From Bolinopsis microptera (lineage: Eukaryota > Ctenophora > Tentaculata > Lobata > Bolinopsidae): a stretch of 60,000 nucleotides of DNA. This document shows positions 10,582 to 22,800 of this stretch, in pieces (position 1 is the first letter of the stretch; every line of letters begins with the position of its first letter). Position numbers and translations under genes: made by a program. The stretch covers positions 17,783,419 to 17,843,418 of the forward strand of contig NC_087076.1 in the NCBI RefSeq assembly GCF_026151205.1, given 5' to 3'. The notes under the pieces are model-generated. The model saw only the letters and a list, made by a program, of their open reading frames with translations, was not told the DNA's origin and did not search any database.

Positions 10582-13500
10582 CTACTGAGCGGGAGGTATT
10601 GGTAAAGGCACTGTCTTGTCCCGCGGAACTTTGGGAGGACGAGCTGCCGAGCTATTTGTTCGTTGAGGCAGTGGCGGGGGCATGTCTACTGCTTCATCTG
10701 AAAAATGTGGAGAATGTTGAAGATTGAACACAACGGACCAAATAGTAATTTGTAATACAGCAAGGAACAAAGCTATGGTATTTTTCGGCTCAAAATTATA
10801 TGTGTGACCAGTAAAATTTCACAATAATCCATTCACACTTATCATATTGAGTAAATTAGTTATTGACTCATGTCTGATTGGGTTTTGAAAATGATTGACA
10901 ACTATGGTAGAATCAGTTGTAGCATATTGGAGATAATTGCATTCTTTTTTGTACTAAAAGTTAAAACGAATGAACTCAATAAAATTATCGAATGCGTGTG
11001 GATATATATTGTCAGTAGTAGCTTAAAAATATTCAATAATCCTAGCAGAATGATGGAATTTCCCACGCCACATAAATTGAATTTTGCAGATTCAGTGATA
11101 GCAAGTAATATAATTGGAGGTAACACATCCAATTAAAGTCATCCAATTAGGGACGGCTTTTAGCTTTATAATCGTGTTGAAACCTGAAGTGATTTACAGT
11201 GATCACCATCTTCAGTTTCAATGTCATTCCAGCGCACGCCACATCTTACTAAGAACTTGATTTCTTTTTGGCTTTACTTTTTGCAAAAACTTTAGCGAAA
11301 CTACTTTTCCGTCTTCGAGGTCCACTCTTGACAGGCAGAGGAACAGCAGGGTCGAGGTCCCCAAAAGAGACTTGACTCTGACTTCTGGTCCGGACAAACA
11401 CATTCGAATTGGATGACATGTAATTTAGGGAGATGCTACTGGTAGCCTTGGTAGTGTCAAAATCATCAGCCTCCAATTGCCCGATTTGAGTGATCAGATC
11501 GTCAAGACTGGGAGACACGTCGTCTCGAGAGTAGGGACCGTACGGTCTTTCGTTTATTATATCCAGGGCTGAGCCTAGGGTTTGGGGAATTAAACTAGAT
11601 GGACTCATACTGATCCTAGAATGACAATCAAAAAGTCAGTCTTGGTATTGGTGTTAAACTTTAGGTCATGGTACTATTGGAGCACTGGTACTTCCGTATC
11701 CCTCTAAACGAGGGTATAAAAATCGCATTATAAGTTCAATGTTGAAGTTTAAACTTGATGGGCTCACGCATACTTAAACACGTCTTCAAAAAAGTATAAT
11801 GGGGCATAACTGACTAAACCGCACCTAGCAGTAAAATTGTGACCAAGTATCCTTTATCTCATTTGATAAAGGATTCCGAGTTCCGACCATGCCACTAACA
11901 CTGCCAAAATGTTATTGTTTTGTTTTGTTTTGTACATGTTTTTTATTTTGAACTTTCACAAATAGTATATAAAATTGGGTCCGATAAAAGAATAAAGGAG
12001 AAGTACATGCGCGAATGCACATATTACATGTATTATGGTATGCATGTGCATTGTGCAGTGCAAAAATACATCACCATTTTTTATTTGATTTAGACTTCCT
12101 CAACGACTTCTTTGCGTGCAGTATGTCCTGGAGTCCTCCAATTCCTCTCTCAAGAGTTGGAGGTGTGACATACATTCCTACTGTGGCACTCCGGGGATGA
12201 GCTCCAGCTGCTGCTCCACCCCCTGAGGTCAAGTCTGAAGAGGAAACTGTCGTGGACCTTGTTGGGGTCACGTACTTGTTTTCATCATCACCCTCAGTTT
12301 TGAACGCATTGGAAAGTCGCCTGAGCCCTTTTTTAGTTGCTTCTGTGAAACTTATTTGTCGGTTTAATCCCTTTGCCATACTGTGGGAAGTTAAACTTTT
12401 TTCCGATTCATCCTCTGAATCATCAAATGGGCTCTCCAAAGAATGTTTCCCTTTCCTTCTCGGGGGAGCTACAGGAGACTTGATTTTAAACTTCTTCAAG
12501 CTCACAACAGGAGACGTTTTCTTGTTCATATCCATCACATGAACGTCAGATAACTTCTTCCTCCGAGTAGGAGACTTCTTTCCTGCTGAGGGTGAGGCTT
12601 GGGGGGTCGGATTAAGAGTCATGTTATTTTTACTAGGACCGGGGGAGGATCTAGGAGAGCTATACAAAGAGGAGAAGTTATCCTCTGGAGAGACATCTTG
12701 CTGATTGGATGCTGATTTAAGTGTGAAAGGCTGCGCTCTACTGCAAGTTGGAGAAGGTGCTGTTTGGGCGAATCTCCCGAATTTTGTGGTTGTTTCGGTC
12801 TTTTTAACCAGATCTTGAAATAATGTCAAAGGGACGTTTTGATAAAGGGTACTAGAACGTCGTAATTGTCGGTTAAATTTCCGACGTGTTTGTAAGTCAG
12901 TTTGTTCGTCAGTTGGTTCGTTGGTTTCGTCTTCCTCTGAGGGAATATGTCTCCTTTTAGTTTTCTTTTAGAACAAAGTTCAAAATATCGCCGACGATTA
13001 ATAAAATTATCTTACTAACAGCTTGAAATTAAGCCAAATGTAACTTTTCAACTCTACACAACAAGCGTTTAAACAATCCCAAGATTTAAAAGCGATCATG
13101 CAAAACCAGCTTCCATAAATTGTCACATTACAAAATAACAAACTAACCAGTTAAGACGTTGTTAGAGTTGTCAGGAGGTGTTGTGGAGCAGCTGATTTTA
13201 GGTCGCGGTGGCAGAGTAGGTACATTATTGTTAACCTGGTCAGTAATCATTATTCAATGGTTATATTTATCTGCTACATTTCAGTTGCTACGAAGATTCA
13301 TAACTGGTATCAAATCAAATAGTCAACAATCGAATGAACTAAAAGCACCATTAACCTCATGATCGTTTTCGATTGAAGTGTTAGAGAAACTCATGTCCAA
13401 AGACCCGTTACTGTTGATAGATTTCTGGCTCTCTCGCTTCAAACTTGGACTACTGTGTATCAAACTAGACCGCTTCTGTTGGAAATTCTTTTATTTTTTG

Positions 13501-13826
13501 TGATAGAAATGACAATACTTTTAAAGGAGTTTAAGTTGACAATTAACGAACAACTCGTGAGATAAGTTTTAAAAGCACTGCATAGTGTATAGTTATGTAA
13601 CCTCATCATTATTAAGTGGAGTTAACAATCTCACCTTTGGTGGCAAGGCAGGAGTGTCAGGAGCATTTGCATTAGCAGCTGAGCGCCGATCTCTGATGAG
13701 AGCTTGAGGATCTGGTAAAACTTCAGTCTTCCTACTTGGTAGAGGCGGAGGAGTAGCACCCCCTGTTACGAAGGGACTCTCTTCTCCAGAAGTTACTGAG
13801 ATCATTGAGGTTCTGCTCCTCATGTT
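10582..13826 (-). CDS. DOCK: DOCK proline-rich C-terminal tail, with two possible ends
   Basis: The tail is serine- and lysine-rich and dotted with SH3-ligand motifs: PPPLPSRK (13826-13635), [15 protein letters not shown] (13235-13148) and, in the last exon, [13 protein letters not shown]180 tails bind CRK-type SH3 domains through such sites, so a similar adaptor link is inferred. The exon ending at 12075 (donor after AAA AAA TG) joins in phase 2 to 11615, giving ...[13 protein letters not shown]. That exon either stops at 11249 (KKSSS, stop) or splices from AAAA|GTAAAG at 11278, in phase 1, to the final exon 10697-10582 ending PIPPAQ stop. Two C-termini are therefore possible. The start of the 12.9-kb exon is unresolved, as the AAAAG acceptor near 12966 does not match the preceding phase. 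Confidence 0.8.
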
Positions 13827-16800
13827 CTGAAACAAGGAGATAAGTGGTCAGGAAACTTTAGAGACTGCTAGAAAATAGGGCTCAATAGTTCTTATCACAG
13901 GACTCCTATAATTACAGGACTCCTATAATTACAGGACTCCTATTACAGGACTCCTATTACAGGGCTCCTATTTAGGAACTCAGGAATTGATAAATGTATA
14001 ATATCACACCTAAATCGAAGATGTAACTAGGTGGTTAAATACCCGTGATAAAGTTGAATTGTATCTATGAAGAGTAGAGTTAGAGGCGATGGTACTGGTT
14101 CTCATTGACCTGTACGGAGTTCCTGACGACATGCCCTGAAAATATTCCATTTTAACCACACTAAAAAATAAATTCTTTGCGATGCTTGAAATTAATGTAT
14201 AGATCAGACCAAAATCACGTGCTTGAAATCAGACTAAAACGAATCAGGGAATCAGGTTTTGACCAAATAAGGACATGTGATTTGTTGATATCTCGTACCA
14301 GTTCACGGCGGTACTTGTTGCTGTCTTGTCGCAACTTGTCATGTTGGGATGTCAGATGATCGTGAAGAGGTTTCACAGACTCTGCACACACTTTACCGTG
14401 CACATCAATACCATCCTGTAGGATCTCCACCTGTAACGTAACATTAGAGATTAGAGAAGAGTGTGTACATAATGTATTAAGAACTGCGAAAGATCTAAGA
14501 GGCACATATTATAACACACACCAAATGAATTGTTTACAAATGTTTACAAAATAGAATTAAAAAACACATTTTCTTACCTGATCAATGATGATCCTTTTCA
14601 GATACATGATATTTTCCGCATCAGCAGGATTCTTCTCGCCGTACTCCTTACAGAAGAAAGCTTCCTCGTACTTCTTGATACCTCCCTGAACCACTGCATC
14701 TATTGTTCCGTTCAGAGCCATGGTAAGAGGGTTAGCGTTAGTTTCACGCTGAGCTTTGTATCCGTCGATCAGAATGCGGAGCTCTCGGTTCTTCTTCTCC
14801 ATCGCTTCAATGGCCGTGTTGATCGGTGATAGCTCCGTCTGAAATATTGTTCAATTGGTAAATGGAATTGAATAATGACATTATTCAGTGAGTAGTTTAA
14901 AATTAACTGAACTATATTCCACTGAATTCCAGAACAAGGTGCGCACTTAGGGTAGTCAGTTAGAAGGGTTGAGTTACGGGACAAAGTCAAAACAAAAGAC
15001 GGTGTTATGGCTGTTATATCATGTTGTACCTGTTTCTTTTGTGCTTGCTGAACACCGCAGAATATGGAGGTATGTTGAAAATAAGAACACTTATCAAAAC
15101 CCTGATCATGAACTTGTTTACATGATGATATCAAATTGTCTCCGATATGAAACTTGGGCGATGATGATAATTCGCCAACATCCAGGGACTATGGAGTCAA
15201 CACCATGTGAAGACATCTATAAGACTGCAGAGTGTATTGAATTGAAGTCTAAAGGGTTCTGTAATAATCCTCAAACACAAAAATACGTGAGACAGAAATG
15301 CCCAGCAACGTGTGGAGTTTGCCAGGTAAGAAAACACTTATACAATCTGAAGCGCTGGACGTTTAGAGCTGAAATAGGAAACACGCTAGAAAACTATTGA
15401 AACCCCCTCAGAGAGCGCACGATTGTGTTGATCTGAACGATAACTGTGAGGATTGGAGAAGGATAGGACTCTGCAGCCAGACCCAGCTCACTTCCTACGA
15501 GGGGATCATAGCCAAGGAGTGCAGGAAGACTTGCTCGTTGTGTGAGGAGGACGAACCTTGTCAGGATCTTTTTACGGCCGTTCAGTGCAAGAGGTGAGTT
15601 TACAAATTATAACGGACTCGCCACACTCACAATATCACCAGAATCACCAAAGCTTGTAATTTCAAACTTGCTTATCTTCAGTTTTTAACCTTTTAGCACT
15701 TGTAATCCTACCATCAATAAAGGTATGATGATCTACCAATCACACCGATATATTTCCATCAGATTGGTAGAAATGGGATACTGTGAGACACACGAGTATC
15801 TAATGAGCAAACAATGCGCGGATTCCTGTAAATTCTGCCAGCACCGGGAGATACAGATAACACGAACTATTGGATGGAACGAGTGGGGGGCCTGGTCTAT
15901 TTGTGATGTTGTTTGTGGGGAGGGTGTCAGATACAGGTACTCCGTGGAGATATTTTAGTTTTCCTTATCAAGACCGATATTTGACCATAAATTAGGCATT
16001 CTACACTGCAGAGATTTACGTTGTGATCTAAACACAAATTTTACAGATCAAGAAGGTGTCAAGAAGGACCATGCTTTGGCGTTGTCACCCAATCTGGACC
16101 ATGTATCGTAGAAAATTGCCCTAAAGGTATACTAATCTAACTCCTTCGCCACAAATAAAAATATAGTGATATGATGCAAGTTTAAGTTTCCGTAAATTCA
16201 ATAGTAGAAGTAGTATATTTATTGAGTGAATCATTTCCTCTCAATATCAATCTCCACAGCGATCTGCCAAGGCGAGAAGGAGGACTACTGTCCTTTCCTA
16301 GAGGAACTGGGCTACTGTTCTCGACCTGACAGCACTAGATTCATGGCTAACTACTGCTCCATCTCGTGTGGGATCTGTGAAAATGTTGTGCAGGGTTCAG
16401 AGAGCGGGGTTGTGACGTCACGGTACAAGTTGTGTGTGGAGAGAGCGCTAAACAGGGTCATCTCTACTTCTCTTGACACTCTCGAGAGATTCAACGTGAG
16501 TTTAGATGAAACAGTCAAAGAGCTGAGACCGAGGTAAAAATATTGTGAATGACAGTGTAGACTGTAGATATATTTATGTTTGACTTTCCAATTAAGCTGG
16601 GTTTTTGCAGGTCGACAATGAGTTCAAAGAAGGAGTAATTGAAGAGAACCGCCTACCACTATCAGCTCAGGCCAGTCTCCGGAAATTATCAAGACAAGGT
16701 CGAGCACTGACCATTCAGGATAGACTCTTCAATGATATCGTGGACAGAACCAACAACTTATGTGGGGTGGAGACACCCGGAACTCGGGGATATATTGAGT

Positions 16801-19800
16801 CAAAACTGTTAGAATCGAAGGTGATTGAAATTTCAAGAATAGATTGCTCAGCGGTATGTACAGGACGTAATGTCGGTGAAGTATATCGAACGATAAATGG
16901 AACGTGTAACAACTGTGGTAACCCTCTCTGGGGCTCCAGTACCACGACAGTTCTCCGAGTACTGGAAGCGGAGTACGAGGATACGGAGAAGTCACTGCCG
17001 CGCGGCTGGGCACAACACGCTCCGGAACTTCAAGCTGTTCCAGAGGACCTCCTTGTACCATCAGCTAGACTGGTCAGTCAAATGTTGTTAGATGATAGTG
17101 AGATCAGGGACACACGGTTAACACTCATGCACTTCCAATGGGGACAATTTCTAGATCATGATCTTACCCTGATCCCTGAAAGTGCGGAGGCAGGAGGGAG
17201 TGTGAAATGTGAGAAGGAGTGCTCCAACACCCATCCCTGTTTCCCGATACGACTTGCAGCTTCTGATCCTATAACAAATATGACTGACGGTGTAAGGAAT
17301 TGTCTCCCTTTTACACGCTCGGCCGGGATAAAGTTCAATTTAGATGGAGCTTACCGATCCTCAAATCAGATAAATGAAGTGACTGCCTTCATAGATGCAT
17401 CCAATGTCTATGGAAGCTCTGGTTTCCTAGGACTTCTTCTGAAGGGTGAAAATGGAAATATGAGAGTTGGCGAACCTTGCGGGCAGGCCGATGAAGGACC
17501 CATGTTACCCGATTGCCCAAAAACGACAGCGACCCATTTCTGTGCCTGTGCCATTGAGGCCTGTCCCGAGAAGTATATAGCTGGAGACACCAGAGTGAAT
17601 GAACAACCAATGCTCACTCTGATGCATACTCTCTGGGTCAGGGAACATAACCGGATTGCAGAACAGCTGAGAAGGATCAACAAGTGTTGGGATGCAGAGA
17701 AAGTGTTCCAGGAAACCCGGAAGATTGTGATAGCCATGATGCAACACATCACGTACCGACTCTATCTCCCAGTGCTTCTAGGCCCTGCTGGATTCCAAAG
17801 CTACATAGGATTTGAATCTTTATACGACTCAAAAGTGCAGTCTGGGATACTCAACTCATTCAGCACGGCGGCTTTTAGATTCGGCCACTCACAGATCCCC
17901 TCAAAAATACCTCTAGTGGACTCTGACTGGAATATGGTGCAAGAAGAGCGGCTACAAGATGCGTTCTTCAGAGCCAGTATGGTGTGCGGGTGTGGGTTCG
18001 ACAACATTCTCCGGGGTATCTTACACACCCCTGTTAATGAGGTAGACCCTCACTTCTCTGACTCGGTACTAAACCACCTGTTTGCTCCACATCATCACTC
18101 CATGGGACTAGACCTGACCAGCATCAACGTACAGCGAGGCAGGGATCACGGGATACCACCCTATATCCAATACAAGAACTACTGTGAACAAAAGTACAAA
18201 GTACAGGCTAAATTCAGGAATAACGAGGAGACTGTAAGTCGAATCAAGCTTGTTTACGGTGATGTGAGCAAACTGGATCTCTTTATAGGCGGTATCCTGG
18301 AGGAGCCTGTAAACGATGGTCTGTTGGGTCCAACTTTCTCTTGTATTATTGGTGAGCAGTTTAAAAACTTGCGGGAAGGAGACAGGTTGTTCTACAGTCA
18401 CGAAGGTGTTTTCACAAAGGATCAGCTGAAAGAGCTTTACAAATCTTCTCTGAGCGCTGTGTCTTGCGATAATTCTGTTTCGGTAGATGAAGTGCCACGA
18501 AGGGCGTTCATCAAGCAGGATCCTAAAGATTATGTGGAGTGCAGCTCGTTGCCAAAAATGAACTTTGAGAAGTGGCGTGATAACGATTGCTCTAACGAGG
18601 CATAAAAGGTTCGTGGTAAAAACATACGTAGCAACAATTTTTTGATAAGTTGACCTTTTAACTATGGAATATCAACAATTTAATTAATTTAAAATCTTGT
18701 TAATGTTATTGAACGATAAAATTACTCACAACTTCTTGTCTTGCTATCTCAACAAGTCTCAGTTTGTTTGGAAGTGGCTCCACTGTAATGAACTTCGTTT
18801 TCTCTAACCATGTGTTAGCGAAATCGTCATCTGATTAAAACGTTTGAGTTAATAATACCAGATGAAATGAAATTAGATTCTAGGTAGAATTTCAAAATGA
18901 TGAGATGCCAAGTTTTAATTCTCATTTTATGAAAGTCATCTTAAGATCTCACCCTTGATTTTGCCACCGGCCTTATTAAAGCGCTTATCGTAACAGAAGC
19001 AGGCGATATCGTTAGTATCCCAGAACTGTGAGATGAGACTGGGCACATCCCTCCCCAAAAACTCCTCCCTCTCCTCCATAAGACATGTCACCTGGGGTTA
19101 CGATGATTAACTTTAGAAACAAGTAGAAATTACTAGACGTTATAGTCTACCTTGTAGGCGTTATTTCAGTTACATAGACGTTATAGTCTACTAGTACTAT
19201 AGCGGTGCAGAACTACAGATGCCTCATGTCAAAGATGGATATAAGTCAATTGGATACAAAATTTATAGTGAGACGTTGAACTATACCTTGTAAATTTGAA
19301 GGAATGTTTCAGGCGAGTCCTTAACTTCAGCAATCGGATCTGATGTGTAGTTTAAGAGAGAAGCTTTGGGGAACTGCTCTTGGAATCTTATCTGTACAAA
19401 TGACAACCTGAAAACAAAATTATTATTTGATGAAAATATTCCTTTTAGCACATTTTGCTATTTAACTACCACTTGATTTTCTATGCAACTGATCTCTATT
19501 TTGCATATTTTACATATTTCAGTATATTGTACGCACCTAGCCAGTTCCTTGGCACAGTAAATGAAGCGTTTGTTTCGGAGGAACGCTGGGAACCCTTGAC
19601 CGTAGAACCCGACGAAGAAGTAATCGTTGGGGTACCGCACAGTGTTCAGGATCTTCATGTAACCCTGAGCCTGCCGCTGGAGACCCTCTGACAGCTGTTT
19701 GTAGTCGAATATCTGGTGGTGATGTGAAGTTAAAACACAATAGTGGTAAATCAAGCCCTGTTCATTAATTTTATTAGGATAACAATTCTTTTGATCAAGG

Positions 19801-22800
19801 GTGCTGCTACCTATGATATTACCAGAACGGTGTCTTCAATTGGATGTAAATTTATACGATACTTTAAAATTTAACTTACCCCTTCATAGTAGTCGCAAAG
19901 GTCTTTGTAAAACCTAAAACTGTTCTCAAAGCTCTTGCCCTCTTCAAAATGTTTGATGATAATGTTGTGAAGTCGACCTTTTCTCTCCCGAACCCGCTCT
20001 CGCGGCAAAGTCTCGAACTTTTCCACGAACGTGATGTCTGAAAACTGTTTACAACTGGTTAGGACAAGATTGTACAAAGCGGTAAATGCTGTTTGTGTGA
20101 GTTTTTAACACGGAATTTTAGAAATAGAAATATCTGAGACCTGTAGTTTAGAGGCGTACATCTCCAGGGTGTAAGCAGCTTCTACAAAGTTCTTTTGTGA
20201 GATGTGAGAAGTGTACAATTTCCAGATGTATCTCAAATACATTTCGTGTCTGTTGAGTTCCTCGTAGAAATTCTGAAATGACCTAGCCCGTTAAACAAAT
20301 TCAAATGGGTACCTAAATACATCATTTGAAATTTAAAATTATGAAATATATAATTTTGCATTTTTTCCATAATATCATTTCAAATTCTGAACATTGACTC
20401 TTGAGTGTGTGAATATGTAGACACTAGCAAGCCGAGCACCACAGGCCCAGAGGAAGTCAACACTGTGGGGGTGGAGGAATGTAGATAATCTAGGAGGTCA
20501 GGTCATGTTCACCAGGGTGACATGTTTACAGTAGAAAGAATGTAGTGAATATGCGGCACGTGAATATGCGGCACGTGAATATGCGGCACGTGAATATGCG
20601 GCACGTGAATATGCGGCACTTGAATATGCGGCACGTGAATATGCGGCACGTGCACCGATCTGATATATTGCTCAAAATCATGAAAAGGTAAAAATAAAAA
20701 GTCGATTAAAATCAATATTTGTGAGATTACCAAGAGGTTGACGATACATAGCATCCTAGCTTCACTATGATGATCTCCTTCTCTGACTTCCCTGAAACGA
20801 TTATACAAATTTAAAAAAATTAAACAAGATTCTCTTGGAAGAATTATCAAAATGGGGTATAGCATAATACAGCAGTGGACGGTACGACGGAACTTTCCCA
20901 AAACAATGGACAGTACGGCTGAGTCATTAAAACAATAAACACTTACATAACTATAGTAAAAGACAAAAAATGTGAACTAGATAATAAACCTATAGAGGTG
21001 TTATCGCAATTCACCATTTATTTACGTAGAGAAACGTTCTTTGGTGGGGCCACTATCTAAGTTACCCTGTGTTAAACTAGTCTACCTTATTCGCGTAGGT
21101 GCTGATAGTTTAACAACAAAATAAATAATGTTATGCCGCCATTCTGTCCAACCCTTTTTGAGAATAGCTGCTGTAGTGTCCACCGCCGTAATGCCCAGTC
21201 CCAATCAAAGTTAACAATAAAGTCTAAAACTATCCTAAGATAGCTACATTGAACACTAACCTGAAGTTGAGCAAATGTTCGAGAAGAAGTTTGACACTGT
21301 TAACAAATCTAACACCGTTCTGATGGAGGGACCTGTTGATATCCGGACTGTTGAACTTACGGAGGAGGGTCTCGTACATCAACAAACTGTAGTTAGTGTC
21401 ACCTTTACCACCGCTGATTAGCACGTCCAGCTTGTCTATCACCTGGTGATACAAGACATGTTACTACTGAGATCTGAGGCAGAAAGTAAATAACTGTACT
21501 CAACACTTATATGCCTTTTCATTAGAATATTGTTTTTAAACAAAATTTGACCCTTGACACGGTGAACATGAGTGGAGAATGAATTTCTACATGTTGTAGA
21601 ATGTAGATACAAGATAATAGCCTAACGAATGCTTTAGCCTCTGTACTGTCCCACAAAAACGTCATGTGATACTGATAGAGGGAAACTTCTAAAAAAAGGC
21701 CGAGATATGAAGATAAGATGCCTTTTAAATGGAAACAGAACACCTTCTATTAGTATTCCTGCTATTTATTATATCTTTAACTTGGAGCTTCGGTATTTTG
21801 CGGTACTTGACACTAGACTTGCGATAAAAACGTACGTTCGAATAAGGACAAGAATTTTAATCTCGCATCATATTAATGTAGCACAATAATTTCCTTTTAT
21901 GTCTAAACATTTGCACATAAAATAAGTTTCAATGGTCACGCTTCGAACTTGATTAAATTTGTATGAGATTTTTAGTGTCCAGCACAATTGTAAAATGGCG
22001 TGACTGTGACTCTATTCTCTTAACAGACGTTAAGGGACCAAATGTTCCAACTTTACTGTCGTTATTAATTGAATTGTCGAGTTAACAAATTTATGTCAAA
22101 CCTAACGAAGTGCTAAATCAATAAACTCTGTTCTGAACTGTTATTTAAGTTTAAGGAGTCAAGAATTTGACACATCTCGTTGAACGCGGTTACATCATGA
22201 AATATCTACTCTTCATATCTACTTTACTTGTCGCTGCTTCAGCTCTCGACATCCAACTTGGTAAAAATTATACTGTCTATAATTATACTCTTTATCTACT
22301 ATACTACCTTTTCAAGTTTAACTAATCATTTATCACTAGCGCTTACTTAAACTTCCTCCGTACCCAGGTCGGGAGAGTGATGCTCTGGAGTACTGGTTGG
22401 GTAATGGTGGGGTGCAAGGATACGGGAGAGGTCTGGAACAGTCTGCTGACATCATGCTTAAAAACTACATGAACTCTCAGTTCTACGGAGAGGTTTGTAT
22501 TCTTTCTAGAACAATTCTGAGACAAAGTGGCTAAAATTATAGTACCGACGCGATGAGTACATTATAAAATTGTTTTACACATCTTCCCTATTCTTGAAAC
22601 ATATTCCCACAGATCAGCGTTGGTACACCACCTAAGAGGTTCAGAGTGATATTTGACACAGCTTCAGCCAACATGTGGGTCCCCTCAGATCAGTGCCCTG
22701 ACACCAACGTGGCTTGCAGGGTGAGTAGTATTATTGTTACCAGCACTTTCATCTCATTCCACCACACCACCTTGTCTATACTCAATAATAAATAGTCCTT

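Noticed and set aside
14110-14135. Tiny 26-bp candidate DOCK exon (GMSSGTPY)
   Set aside because: Both splice sites are good, but including it puts the next exon (13826) out of frame.
20509-20901. 130-codon minus-strand frame with repeated HVPHI
   Set aside because: The frame exists only because the 15-bp tandem repeat has no stops in that phase; it overlaps a DOCK exon on the same strand in another frame.
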